Shown: piece after piece, positions 34,326 to 43,795 of the stretch | Position numbering within the stretch: the stretch's first letter is position 1 | Layout of the letters: each line of letters begins with the position of its first letter | Assembly (NCBI GenBank): GCA_947593585.1 | Contig: CANQDP010000007.1 | Span: 1-61,891 of the forward strand | From: an uncultured Clostridia bacterium | Lineage (GTDB): Bacteria; Bacillota; Clostridia; Christensenellales; UBA1242 | Length of the DNA: 61,891 nucleotides | Reading direction: 5' to 3' | Program-made: the position numbers and the translations under genes | The notes under the pieces: model-generated | What the model saw: the letters and a program-made list of their open reading frames with translations, nothing else | Databases searched by the model: none | What the model was told of the DNA's origin: nothing

Positions 34326-34499
34326 AATAAATTTATGCGTTAGCGGTTGCTGTTTCAAGCGCAATATAAATTAAATCTTTTTATCGCAGACCAAACTATA
34401 AGTGCAAAGTCTAATGAAAAACAAATCGAAAATTGTTAGATATGTTATTTTGTGCTTTTGATGTTTGTATTAACAGTTTGCATATTTATCAATATTTGT

Positions 34500-35039
34500 T
34501 TATAAATCAGGATTTGCATTGCTGAAATAATCAACAACAACAGTGCCTTCTGCGCTAACATAAACTGGGTCATATGTGTAAACTACCGAGTTGATTGTGT
34601 CACACAAACTATTAAGGTTATTTTCCTCAAACTTATTGGCTTCAGTGGTGGTGCTTTTATGAGGGGCACTCATTTTTAACAAGAACGAATTTTCATTGCC
34701 AAAAAATCTTGCAATCTTTTCATAATCTTCATCAGATAAAGAGTATTTTACAATGAATTGATTTTCATCGTTTAAATCGTTTGTTACATTTAATGTAAGG
34801 ATATTTTTATTATATACCCTTTGACCTTTTATTAAATCGACATATTTAATTTGTTCATCTAATTTTAGTTCGCCCGTTAAAGAATCGCGTAATTCATAAG
34901 ATGATCTATCGAATTTGGCTATTGTGTCCATAGATACAACATCTAGAGATATGCAAGCGCCAGCCATAATTCCTGCAAATGCAGTGCAAGCAAGAACGCT
35001 CCCGCCAACAATAAGAAATTCTTTCATAATTCCTTTCAT
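34500..35039 (-). CDS. Hypothetical exported or membrane-anchored protein
   Basis: 179 residues. An N-terminal hydrophobic segment (~6-28, FLIVGGSVLACTAFAGIMAG) acts as a signal or anchor; there is no clear lipobox. The rest is an acidic extracytoplasmic domain (YSLSDEDYEKIARFFGN; SAEGTVVVDYF) with no recognised family. AAAGGAGAAATT ribosome site fixes the start at 35039. Confidence 0.6.
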   Translation of the reverse strand: MKGIMKEFLIVGGSVLACTAFAGIMAGACISLDVVSMDTIAKFDRSSYELRDSLTGELKLDEQIKYVDLIKGQRVYNKNILTLNVTNDLNDENQFIVKYSLSDEDYEKIARFFGNENSFLLKMSAPHKSTTTEANKFEENNLNSLCDTINSVVYTYDPVYVSAEGTVVVDYFSNANPDL

Positions 35040-35291
35040 AATTTCTCCTTTTTAAGAAAGTGTTTAAACTCTTTATATCATATTTTATCAGTAAAATGAA
35101 ATTTGTCAATATCTTTTTTGGAAATATTTTCTTAAGAATTATTCATAAAATAGTTATCTTTATATTTCAAAAGATTAAAATAATTAGCAAAAAGCGAAAA
35201 TATCACACTTTTATTAATGTGAGCAAGAGTGTCGCAAATTTCGCTTGAAATTTAAAAATTTCCTTATATAATTTTGGCAGGAGGTGAAAAA

Positions 35292-35783
35292 ATGAAATTC
35301 AGTGAAAAACTAAAAAAGTTAAGGCGAGATAACAACTTAACGCAATACGAGTTGGCGTCAAAAATCTATGTAACGCGCACAGCAATTTCAAAGTGGGAAA
35401 CAGATTTGGGCTATTCAAGTTTGGAAAGCCTAAAATTGCTTGCTAAAACTTTTGGCACAACGCTAGACGATTTAATTAGTGATGAGGACATTGAAAATCG
35501 CAAAGTGTTAGACGAAAAAAACTCGCGTAAATTTTTCTGGATAACGGTTGCTTGTATTGTGTGTGCAGTTGCATTTGTGGTTGCTTATAGCATCACAAAG
35601 ATAAAATATTTGTTTATTCCAGAAGCCATATTTGTTTTGATGTATTTATTATTTGCCGTTCTTTCAAAACCAAGATATAGGCGAGAAGCACTTGCTAAAA
35701 ATAAGCCACTCCTTATTAGATACCTAGTTTTAACAGCACTGCTCATTGGTCTTATGGTTTACACACTAACAACAATATTTTAA
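35292..35783 (+). CDS. XRE-family regulator with C-terminal membrane helices
   Basis: 163 residues. An N-terminal HTH (LTQYELASKIYVTRTAISKW; LKLLAKTFGTTLDDLI) is followed by three hydrophobic segments (~80-100, 103-122, 140-162), a membrane-bound transcription factor layout common in clostridia. The start at 35292 is chosen because AGGAGGTG precedes it; the frame opens at 35274. The signal sensed is unknown. A terminator follows. Confidence 0.85.
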   Translation: MKFSEKLKKLRRDNNLTQYELASKIYVTRTAISKWETDLGYSSLESLKLLAKTFGTTLDDLISDEDIENRKVLDEKNSRKFFWITVACIVCAVAFVVAYSITKIKYLFIPEAIFVLMYLLFAVLSKPRYRREALAKNKPLLIRYLVLTALLIGLMVYTLTTIF

Positions 35784-35804
35784 AAGGGCGAATTACCCTT
35801 TTTT
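35782..35804 (+). terminator. Terminator after the XRE-membrane gene
   Basis: AAAAGGG and CCCTTTT arms with a CGAATTA loop, then Ts. Confidence 0.75.
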
Positions 35805-35934
35805 AATCAAAATGTGGTTAAAATGTTCAATATTTCCTCAAATATTACGCATATTTTAAATATTTTCTCTTTATTGTTTTGAAATTTAATTTAAATGTTT
35901 TAATATAAATGTTAGAGATTTATTAAGGAGAATT

Positions 35935-38900
35935 ATGAAAAAAATAACGGTTGATGGAAATTTTGCGGCAGCAAACATTGCATATATGTTCAACGATGTG
36001 GCGGTGATATATCCAATCACGCCGTCCAGCCCAATGGCTGAGGATTGCGACCAATTTGTTTTTGAAAATAAGAAAAACATCTTTGGTGAGAAACTCCGTC
36101 TTGTCCAAATGCAGAGCGAAGCCGGGGTGGCGGGCGCTGTTCATGGCAGTTTGGTGGCGGGTGCAAAAACCACCACATTCACTTCTAGCCAAGGGCTAAT
36201 GCTCATGATTCCAAATATGTATAAAATTGCGGGCGAGGGGATTCCTTGCGTGTTTTATGTGGCAGCGCGCACAGTTGCAACGCACGCTCTAAACATTTTT
36301 TGTGATTATAGCGACATTTATGCTTGCTTAAAAACAGGTTTTAATCTAGTGTGTTGCTCTAGTGTGCAAGAGGTTAATGACCTTGCCATTGCGTGCGAAA
36401 TTGCTAGCCTAAAATCTAGCACTCCGTTTATCTGCTTCTTTGACGGCTTCCGCACCAGCCACGAACTTAACACCGTCTATATTAGCGAACTTGAAGATAT
36501 AAAAAAGATTGTTTCCCCATCAGATTTCTTGCCATTTAAAAACAGAGCAATTTCTAACGATAATCCTTATTCTGCTGGCACAAATCAAAATCCAGATGTG
36601 TTTATGCAAAATAGGGTGCTTGCCCTTAAAAGATATGCAAATGTCATAGCGGAATTTCGCTCCGCAATAAAAAAGCAAAGCACAATCACGGGCAGAAAAT
36701 ATGCCACAGTTGAATATTTTGGCGACCCAAACGCTGAAAATGTGGTGGTGGCTATGGGCACTTCGGCGGACACAGTTTCGCTTTCGCTTAGCCAAGCCAA
36801 GGGCAAGGTTGGGTTGATAAAAGTTAGGCTATTGAAGCCTTTTGACGAAAAAGAATTTATTAAATTGTTGCCCAAAACCACAAAAAACATCGCCGTGCTA
36901 GAACGCAATTTAGATGTGAATGGGGTGGACACTCTCACAAGCACAATCATGGCGGCATTATCTCATGCAAAAAAGTCAATTCCGTGCGCCAACGGGTGCT
37001 TTGGTTTGGGTGGCAAAGAGTTCACTCCGGATATGGCTCTTGCCGTGTTTGAGCAAATGGGCGAGAAAGAGTTTTTCACGGTTGGCATCAACGATGATGT
37101 GTCCCACACTAGCCTTAATGTGGAAGAAAGATTTGTGGATAATTTCAGCGATTTCTCAATGCGTGTTTATGGTCTGGGCAGTGATGGCAGTGTAAGTTCG
37201 GTGAAAAACACAATCAAAATTTTGGCAGATGAAACGGATTGTTTTGCTCAGGGCTATTTTGATTACGATAGCAAAAAATCTGGCAGCCTCACCATTTCGC
37301 ACCTGCGCTCGAGCCAAAAACCAATCTTAGCGCCATTCAATCCCACAAAGGTGGATTTGATGATGTGCAACAACATAGGGTTTGTGTCGAAATACGACAT
37401 CACCGATTGCCTAAATCAAAACGGCATTATGTTGCTAAATTCTGGTTTGTCGGTTAAGAAATTAAACGAAATTATGCCAAACAAAATGAAGCGGGATATT
37501 AAGGAAAAGCACATTTCGCTTTTCACCATTGATGCAAACAAAATTGCCACTCAAAATCATTTGGGCGGCAAAATCAACACAATCATGCAAACCGCTCTAT
37601 TTAGCGTGAAAAAACTTATTCCTTTTGAAAGAGCCTTTAAGAGCATCAAAAGCATGATTGAAAAATCTTATGGCAAGAAGGGTAAGGCGCTTTTGGAAGC
37701 AAACTATAAGGCAATCGAAAACATAGAAGAAAAAATTTCTAAGATAGACACAAAGCGGCTCACTCAAACCTCGCCAAATTCTCAGTTGAAAGAAAATGAC
37801 GAATATTTCAACAAAATAATTTTGCCAACTAGTGTGCAAGATGGCAACAAAATTCCTGTGAGTGTCTTTGATGAGAGCGGGCATATGCCAACCGACACAG
37901 CAAAGTTTGAAAAGCGCGCCATCGCCACAGAACTTCCGGATTGGATTAGTGAAAAATGCATTCAGTGTGGCAGGTGCACAATGATGTGTCCGCATGCGGC
38001 AATTCGCCCTGTGCTGATAGACGAAAAAGAAAACCTGCCTGCCAATTTTAAGGCAAAAAAGGCGTTTGTTGAAAAGGGGAATTATCACCTGCAGATAGAC
38101 ACACTTAATTGCACAGGTTGTGGAGTGTGCAGTGAAGTTTGCCCGGTGAAAGCGCTAATCATGAAAGATGCCCAAGAAATTAGAGATAGAGAAGTGGAAA
38201 ATCTTCTTTTCCAAAGGGGTGCAAAAAAACTGACGCCAAAAGAAAATTTGTCCGTCAAAGGAGTGCAATATAAAAAGCCATATTTTGAATTTTCAGGTGC
38301 GTGCGCAGGTTGTGGAGAAACGCCATATATAAAACTTGCCACCCAACTTTTCGGTGATAGAATGCTCATCGCAAACGCCACCGGTTGCTCGTCAATTTAT
38401 GGTGGCACTTATCCAACTTGTCCATATGCAAAGGATGAGGACGGCTTTGGCCCAAGTTGGGCAAATAGCCTGTTTGAGGACAATGCAGAATTTGGTTATG
38501 GAATTGCCATCTCTAAGAAAAATCAGCGAGAAATTTTTATAAATCGCTTAAAAAACACACAATTTTCACCAAAAATTCAAGAAAAAGTGGCTAAATTTTT
38601 GAAAAACACAGAAAATCACGAAGCAAACAAAAAGTTAATTAAAGAATTAAAATCATATCAAAAGCGCAACGAAATTGAAAAGCGAGATGAATATTTATTC
38701 CAAAACATTTCATTAATCACCAGTCCTAGTGTTTGGATTATAGGCGGTGATGGATGGGCTTATGATATCGGTTTCGGTGGGCTAGACCATGTTGTGGCAA
38801 CGGGTGAGAATGTAAACGTTTTAATTTTAGACACGGAAGTGTATTCAAACACGGGCGGTCAAACCAGCAAGTCCACTCCGCGCGGTGCAACTGCCAAGTT

Positions 38901-39372
38901 TAACCTAACAGGCAAAACCACAAAAAAGAAAGATTTGGCATCAATGCTGATGAGTTATAAAGATGTGTATGTTGCCACGGTGTGCATGGGGGCAAACCCA
39001 GAGCAGTGCGTGCAAGCCTTCGTCGAGGCGGAGAAATATAACGGCCCAAGCATAATCATCGCATACGCTCCATGCATCAGCCATGGATATAATCTGCGCC
39101 ATGCTCAGCAGCACGCATTTAATTCGGTGAAGAGTGGCTACAACACGCTGTTTAGATATAATCCGGCATTAGATGATCCAATGAAAGTGGATAGTTTCGA
39201 CCCAACGATGAATTATCGAGAATATGTTGAAAGTGAAAACCGCTTCTCCATTTTGGAGAAAGTGAACTCCGAGCATAAGGATAATCTGCTTTCCGCAAGC
39301 GAAAATGACGCAAACGAGCGCAGGCAAACCTATCTCACCGTGCAATCGCACAACAAAGACTATAAGCATTAA
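35935..39372 (+). CDS. nifJ: Pyruvate:ferredoxin (flavodoxin) oxidoreductase
   Basis: It oxidises pyruvate with CoA to acetyl-CoA and CO2 and reduces ferredoxin, the central anaerobic energy step. 1145 residues in one chain, usual for NifJ. Domains in order: the N-terminal domain with VIYPITPSSPMAE, the transketolase-like domain II, the gamma domain, two 4Fe-4S ferredoxin motifs near residue 690-740 (CIQCGRCTMMCPHA and CTGCGVCSEVCP), a third cluster's CAGCGETPY, and the thiamine-diphosphate site GDGWAYDIGFGGLDHV ... NTGGQ. AAGGAGAATT ribosome site. Confidence 0.97.
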   Translation: MKKITVDGNFAAANIAYMFNDVAVIYPITPSSPMAEDCDQFVFENKKNIFGEKLRLVQMQSEAGVAGAVHGSLVAGAKTTTFTSSQGLMLMIPNMYKIAGEGIPCVFYVAARTVATHALNIFCDYSDIYACLKTGFNLVCCSSVQEVNDLAIACEIASLKSSTPFICFFDGFRTSHELNTVYISELEDIKKIVSPSDFLPFKNRAISNDNPYSAGTNQNPDVFMQNRVLALKRYANVIAEFRSAIKKQSTITGRKYATVEYFGDPNAENVVVAMGTSADTVSLSLSQAKGKVGLIKVRLLKPFDEKEFIKLLPKTTKNIAVLERNLDVNGVDTLTSTIMAALSHAKKSIPCANGCFGLGGKEFTPDMALAVFEQMGEKEFFTVGINDDVSHTSLNVEERFVDNFSDFSMRVYGLGSDGSVSSVKNTIKILADETDCFAQGYFDYDSKKSGSLTISHLRSSQKPILAPFNPTKVDLMMCNNIGFVSKYDITDCLNQNGIMLLNSGLSVKKLNEIMPNKMKRDIKEKHISLFTIDANKIATQNHLGGKINTIMQTALFSVKKLIPFERAFKSIKSMIEKSYGKKGKALLEANYKAIENIEEKISKIDTKRLTQTSPNSQLKENDEYFNKIILPTSVQDGNKIPVSVFDESGHMPTDTAKFEKRAIATELPDWISEKCIQCGRCTMMCPHAAIRPVLIDEKENLPANFKAKKAFVEKGNYHLQIDTLNCTGCGVCSEVCPVKALIMKDAQEIRDREVENLLFQRGAKKLTPKENLSVKGVQYKKPYFEFSGACAGCGETPYIKLATQLFGDRMLIANATGCSSIYGGTYPTCPYAKDEDGFGPSWANSLFEDNAEFGYGIAISKKNQREIFINRLKNTQFSPKIQEKVAKFLKNTENHEANKKLIKELKSYQKRNEIEKRDEYLFQNISLITSPSVWIIGGDGWAYDIGFGGLDHVVATGENVNVLILDTEVYSNTGGQTSKSTPRGATAKFNLTGKTTKKKDLASMLMSYKDVYVATVCMGANPEQCVQAFVEAEKYNGPSIIIAYAPCISHGYNLRHAQQHAFNSVKSGYNTLFRYNPALDDPMKVDSFDPTMNYREYVESENRFSILEKVNSEHKDNLLSASENDANERRQTYLTVQSHNKDYKH

Positions 39373-39399
39373 AAAATTCCGCATAACGCGGAGTTTTTT
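39371..39399 (+). terminator. Terminator after nifJ
   Basis: AATTCCGC and GCGGAGTT arms with an ATAAC loop, followed by Ts. Confidence 0.8.
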
Positions 39400-39482
39400 G
39401 TTTTGAAAAAATTTTTTTCTTTGCTATAATTAAAAGGTTAGATTTCTAACATTATTGTAATCAATTTAAAAGGAAGTAACAA

Positions 39483-41636
39483 ATGGAATTATCAAAACAG
39501 TTGGCGTACGAATTCAATTTAAAAGAGCAGTATGCAGAAAACATTATCAATCTTATCGATGAGGGCAACACAATCCCGTTCATTGCGCGTTATCGCAAAG
39601 AGATGCACGGTGCGTGTGATGACCAAGTGCTTAGAGATTTTGCCGATAGGTTAAATTATTTAAGAAACTTAAATAAAGAAAAAGAGAAAGTGGAAAAGGT
39701 CATTCGCGAGCAAGAGAAGTGGACGGACGAAATTGCCAAGGCGCTTGAAAACGCACTAACCTTAACAGAAGTTGAAGATATTTATAGGCCATATAAGCCA
39801 AAGCGCAAAACGCGTGCCACAGTGGCAATCGCAAAGGGCTTAGAGCCGCTTGCAGACTTAATTCAAGCACAGAATTTGACCGCGCCGGTTGAAAATTTGG
39901 CGGCCACTTATGTGAGCGAAGAAAAGGGCGTTAAAGACACGGCAGACGCCATTGCAGGCGCAAAAGATATTATCGCTGAGCGCATAAGTGATGACGCAAA
40001 TCTTCGCAAAACCCTGCGAGATATTATCGCTAAAAAAGCCAATATTTTGGCTGTGTGGGACGAAAAGGCGGACGAAAATAAAACATACGAAAATTATAAG
40101 GACTTTAAAGGTGAAGTGGCAAAAATTCCAAGCCACCGCATTTTAGCCCTCAACCGTGGTGAAAAAGAGAAATGCTTAAAGGTGGATATTGAAATTAATC
40201 CAAAACTAACCCTAACTGAAATTGAAAATGCTTATAAAAAGGATAATGAGTTCACAAACACCATAATGGAAGAAACCATCGCGGATAGTTATGATAGGTT
40301 GTTGTTTCCATCTCTTGAGCGTGAGTGTCGCACTGCGCTAACCGACCGCGCTAACGAGCAAGCCATTAAGATGTTTGAGGTCAATTTAAAGCCATTGCTT
40401 CTTCAAGCACCGCTTAAAAATAATGTGATAATGGGTTACGACCCAGGCTATTATAATGGTTGTAAAATCGCAATAATAGACATAAAGGGAGATGTGTTAG
40501 CCACCTCAGTTATTCACCCATTCCCACCACAAAATAGGCGAGATGAAGCAAAGAAAATTTTGCTAGACATGATAGTGAAAAATAAGGTTGACATTGTTGC
40601 CATAGGCAATGGCACGGCTAGCAAAGAGAGCGAAATTTTGGTGGCGGAATTGATAAAAGAATGCCCTCGCAAAGTTAGTTATGCCATGGTCAACGAGGCG
40701 GGCGCATCTGTTTATAGTGCGTCAAAACTTGCTGCAAAAGAGTTCCCAGACTATGATGTTAATTTGCGCAGTGCAGTTTCAATCGCTCGCCGCCTTCAAG
40801 ACCCACTCGCTGAGTTAATAAAGATTGATGTTAAATCGATCGGCGTGGGGCAATATCAGCACGATATGCCACAAAATCGCCTAACCGAAGTGTTGGATAA
40901 CACGGTGGAAGATTGTGTGAATAGCGTGGGTGTGGATTTAAACACAGCTTCTGTTAGCCTACTTTCGTTCGTTTCTGGCATCTCGGGTAGTCTTGCAGAA
41001 AACATTGTGGACTATCGCAGTCAGGTTAAGCACATCAAAAACCGCGAAGAACTTTTAAAGGTTAAAAAGATGGGACCTAAGGCCTATGAGCAGTGTGCAG
41101 GTTTCTTGCGTATAACAGACGGCGAAAATATTTTGGATAACACTGCCGTTCACCCAGAGAGTTATGGTGCAGTGAAAAAACTGCTAGATTTGTTTAATTT
41201 AACTGACGAGCAAATCCGTGCAGGCGAGTTAAGCATGTTGCCAACTTTAATAGACAAAAAGGGCGAGCAAAAGGTGGCGGACACCATTGGCGTTGGTGTG
41301 CCAACCTTGCAAGACATTGTGAAAGAACTTTTAAAGCCGGGCAGAGATGTGCGTGAAGATATGCCTTTGCCAGAACTGAGAAGCGACATTCTCTCTATGG
41401 AAGATTTAAAGCCAGATATGGTGCTAGATGGCACGGTGCGCAATGTGATAGACTTTGGCGCATTTGTGGATATTGGCGTGCATCAAGATGGATTAGTGCA
41501 CATTTCACAGATTAGTGATAGTTTCATCTCTCACCCAAGCGATGTTCTAAAAGTGGGCGAGCGCGTGAAAGTGAAAGTGCTTTCAGTCGATTTGGCAAAG
41601 AAGAGGATTTCTCTAACGATGAAAGGAGTTCAGTGA
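39483..41636 (+). CDS. tex: Tex-family RNA-binding protein (S1 domain)
   Basis: 717 residues, full length. Order of parts: the Tex N-terminal helical region (FIARYRKEMHGACDDQVLRD), the YqgF-like domain (VIMGYDPGYYNGCKIAIID; IAIGNGTASKESE), helix-hairpin-helix motifs (VDLNTASVSLLSFVSGIS; RITDGENILDNTAVHPE), and the C-terminal S1 domain (VLDGTVRNVIDFGAFVDIG ... VKVLSVDLAKKRISLTMK). Tex binds RNA and acts in transcription. Ribosome site AAAGGAAG. Confidence 0.95.
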   Translation: MELSKQLAYEFNLKEQYAENIINLIDEGNTIPFIARYRKEMHGACDDQVLRDFADRLNYLRNLNKEKEKVEKVIREQEKWTDEIAKALENALTLTEVEDIYRPYKPKRKTRATVAIAKGLEPLADLIQAQNLTAPVENLAATYVSEEKGVKDTADAIAGAKDIIAERISDDANLRKTLRDIIAKKANILAVWDEKADENKTYENYKDFKGEVAKIPSHRILALNRGEKEKCLKVDIEINPKLTLTEIENAYKKDNEFTNTIMEETIADSYDRLLFPSLERECRTALTDRANEQAIKMFEVNLKPLLLQAPLKNNVIMGYDPGYYNGCKIAIIDIKGDVLATSVIHPFPPQNRRDEAKKILLDMIVKNKVDIVAIGNGTASKESEILVAELIKECPRKVSYAMVNEAGASVYSASKLAAKEFPDYDVNLRSAVSIARRLQDPLAELIKIDVKSIGVGQYQHDMPQNRLTEVLDNTVEDCVNSVGVDLNTASVSLLSFVSGISGSLAENIVDYRSQVKHIKNREELLKVKKMGPKAYEQCAGFLRITDGENILDNTAVHPESYGAVKKLLDLFNLTDEQIRAGELSMLPTLIDKKGEQKVADTIGVGVPTLQDIVKELLKPGRDVREDMPLPELRSDILSMEDLKPDMVLDGTVRNVIDFGAFVDIGVHQDGLVHISQISDSFISHPSDVLKVGERVKVKVLSVDLAKKRISLTMKGVQ

Positions 41637-41637
41637 T

Positions 41638-41851
41638 TGGCTCTCACTTAAGTGCCTATGGCAAAGTCGTTCGAGCCAATCACTTCGCGCCTTCGGGAAT
41701 AAGGATGTAATTAGAAAGTTGACTTTCATTTAAGAGCCTATGGCAAAGTCGTTCGAGCCAAAGCACTTCACTCCTGCGAAAATAAGGATGTGAGTAGAAA
41801 AGGCTCTCACTTAAGTGCCTACGGCAAAGTCGTTCAAGCCAAAGCACTTAG
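41638..41851. repeat. Tandem repeat, ~2.6 copies of an 82-bp unit
   Basis: Units start at 41641, 41723 and 41804 (periods 82 and 81). The best-conserved part is GCCTATGGCAAAGTCGTTCG followed by AGCCAA. Each unit starts with a CACTTAAGTG-type palindrome, and TGGCTC/GAGCCA arms can close a hairpin. The last copy is cut off just before the terminator. The unit has no reading frame shared across all copies. Confidence 0.85.
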
Positions 41852-41854
41852 CAT

Positions 41855-41883
41855 AAAAAATCCACCATTTTGGTGGATTTTTT
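41855..41883. terminator. Bidirectional terminator
   Basis: AAAAAATCCACCA and TGGTGGATTTTTT arms, between tex and the convergent protease gene. Confidence 0.88.
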
Positions 41884-42604
41884 AGTCATTTCTTCTAAAC
41901 GCAAAGGCAAACAGAAGCAATCTAATTAGCGACAACACTGAAGTTATAAGTGCTGCCACATAGGTGAGTGCGGCGGCGTTAAGCACTTTTTTCACGCCTT
42001 CAGCTTCTTCTTCATCCATTTCGTGTGTGGCAAGCAGCATTTTGTATGCGCGCTTGCTGGCATTTAACTCGATAGGCAGGGTGATTAGGCAAAATATCAC
42101 ATTAAGCCCATAAGTGCCAACGCCGAGATATAGCAATACATCTGCCGATGTGCCCAAATAAAACATCTCCATAATTATGCCCACAATAATTAGTGGCCAG
42201 GTGATATATCCCAAAAAGTTCATCACAGGCACAAGCGCATTTCTTGCCTTTATAGGTGCATAATTTTCTTTATGTTGGAAAACGTGCCCAATTTCATGGC
42301 AAGCCACCCCAATTGCGGAAATGCTTGGATTTTCGTAAACATTTTCGGATAGTGAAACGGTGTTGTTTCTAGGGTCAAAGTTGTCTGTGAGTTCGCCACG
42401 TATAGGTTTGATAATAATGTCATTATATCCTGCACCATCAAGCATGCTCCTTGCCACATCTTTGGCTTTCCTGCCCGATTTTGCCTCGCTTTTATTAAAC
42501 TGATTGAAAGTGGAATAGACCTTCGTTTGAGCATAAATGCCCAAAATTATGCCGGGCAGCATGATAAACCCTAATAGATAATACACCCAATAAGATAAAA
42601 ACAT
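41882..42604 (-). CDS. YugP-like membrane zinc metallopeptidase
   Basis: 240 residues. The HExxH zinc motif lies in GVACHEIGHVFQH, with downstream membrane helices (PLIIVGIIMEMFYLG; AALITSVLSLIRLLLFAFAF) and an N-terminal helix, the layout of Bacillus YugP. The C-terminal Glu-rich KRAYKMLLATHEMDEEEAEG block is typical. The start at 42604 is set by AAAGGAGAAGAG; the frame opens 12 codons upstream. Confidence 0.88.
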   Translation of the reverse strand: MFLSYWVYYLLGFIMLPGIILGIYAQTKVYSTFNQFNKSEAKSGRKAKDVARSMLDGAGYNDIIIKPIRGELTDNFDPRNNTVSLSENVYENPSISAIGVACHEIGHVFQHKENYAPIKARNALVPVMNFLGYITWPLIIVGIIMEMFYLGTSADVLLYLGVGTYGLNVIFCLITLPIELNASKRAYKMLLATHEMDEEEAEGVKKVLNAAALTYVAALITSVLSLIRLLLFAFAFRRND

Positions 42605-42749
42605 CTCTTCTCCTTTAATTATTATGGTTTTAAATCCCATTTCTATTATATTAGCACATATTTTAAACTTTTCAAACTATTATGTCTAATTTTACACCTG
42701 TCAAATAATTTTTGCCGTGGATTGCGCGAAAAATTGATTAAATTAAATA

Positions 42750-42816
42750 TTTTTGTACAAAATTGTCTAATTTTGTACAAAAACGCTTGACTTTGCCTTT
42801 TTTAAGGTGATATTCT
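42750..42816 (+). promoter_or_regulatory. Double palindrome operator and promoter of the Spo0A-C gene
   Basis: Arms TTTTTGTACAAAATT and AATTTTGTACAAAAA flank GTCT. Each arm contains the 12-bp palindrome TTTTGTACAAAA (42751-42762 and 42771-42782), so centres are 20 bp apart, two helical turns. TTGACT (42787-42792), 18 bases and TATTCT (42811-42816) follow. Three Spo0A-box-like TGTCNAA sequences lie at 42683, 42699 and 42764. The site is immediately upstream of the -35, which suits either an activator or a repressor. Confidence 0.75.
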
Positions 42817-42834
42817 TTAGGTGAAGGATTTGTT

Positions 42835-43200
42835 ATGGGGAAGAAATCGGCAAGGTTTGGAGCGGTTGTTTCGTTAAATTATTATATAAGTAAGAAATTG
42901 AAAAGTATGGGCATCTCGGTGGATTATTTGGCATTTTATTTTCTGCATGATATTCTCGAACTTCTTATTAATGATGGCATTTCGGTCAAGTCATTTTCAC
43001 GCGAGGTTTTTCCTCGTTTGGCGGCTAAATATGGGGTGGAGGCGTGCACTATTGAGCGAGATATAAGGAATTTAATAAAAAGTTTGTGGGAAAAGAGCTT
43101 GAAGGGCAAATTGAAAGATTATTGGCATAGCGAAAAGCGCCCAACCTGCATTCAGTTCATATATTTAGTGAAAAGTTATATTTTGGAAGAAATCACATAA
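42835..43200 (+). CDS. Stand-alone Spo0A C-terminal DNA-binding domain protein
   Basis: 121 residues. It matches the Spo0A C-terminal HTH domain (helices ISKKLKSMGISVDYLAFYF; FSREVFPRLAAKYGVEACT; IERDIRNLIKSLWEKSL; KRPTCIQFIYLVKSYIL) but has no receiver domain, so it cannot be phosphorylated like Spo0A. Spo0A regulates entry into sporulation; a receiver-less form could be a fixed activator, an antagonist or a relic. It is followed 28 bases later by spmA-spmB. Promoter and operator as above, ribosome site near GTGAAGGA. Confidence 0.8.
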   Translation: MGKKSARFGAVVSLNYYISKKLKSMGISVDYLAFYFLHDILELLINDGISVKSFSREVFPRLAAKYGVEACTIERDIRNLIKSLWEKSLKGKLKDYWHSEKRPTCIQFIYLVKSYILEEIT

Positions 43201-43228
43201 TTAATCGCTTGCTTTCATATTTTTATGT

Positions 43229-43795
43229 ATGAGCAAAATTTGGATTGTTATGATTGTGGCAAGTTTGGCAATGCTGTGCGTTTTTGCGCCGTCCACAGTG
43301 GTGGGCACAATGATGGAAGCCGCCAAAATGGGCGTGTCGATGTGCATAGAATTTATTGGCATATATGCAGTTTGGATGGGCATAATGCAAGTGCTTGACG
43401 ATTGTAAATTGAGCCATAAACTATCCAAAATTTTGAGCCGCCCAGTGCAATACATTTTCGGCAAAACGGATGAAGAAACTGAGAAAAACATTTGCTTAAA
43501 CATAGCGTCAAACATAATAGGAATAGGCTCTGCCGCCACGCCTTATGGCATAAAGGCAATGCAGGGGTTAGATAAAGGGGACAAGCGTGCCACACGCGCC
43601 ATGATTATGCTTGTGGTGATAAATTCCACAGGCATTCAGTTGCTGCCCACCACAGTGATTGGCATGCGTGCCATAGCGGGCAGCGTTAGCCCGAGTTGCA
43701 TTTTGTGGCCCACCATTGTTTCCACTTTTTTGCCAACTATTTTAGGCGTGCTGTTGGTTGCGTTAATTTATAGAAAGGGGAAGCGCAATGGCTGA
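43229..43795 (+). CDS. spmA: Spore maturation protein A
   Basis: 188 residues, the usual length. A nucleoside-recognition (Gate) domain protein with the segments VVGTMMEAAKMGVSMCIEF, NIIGIGSAATPYGIKAMQ and LVVINSTGIQLLPTTVIGM, and about four hydrophobic helices. In Bacillus SpmA/SpmB are needed for dehydration of the spore core. Its stop overlaps spmB by eight bases. Confidence 0.9.
   Translation: MSKIWIVMIVASLAMLCVFAPSTVVGTMMEAAKMGVSMCIEFIGIYAVWMGIMQVLDDCKLSHKLSKILSRPVQYIFGKTDEETEKNICLNIASNIIGIGSAATPYGIKAMQGLDKGDKRATRAMIMLVVINSTGIQLLPTTVIGMRAIAGSVSPSCILWPTIVSTFLPTILGVLLVALIYRKGKRNG

Noticed and set aside
41638..41851. Tandem repeats considered as a CRISPR array.
   Set aside because: The whole 82-bp unit repeats with no unique spacers and no cas genes are nearby.
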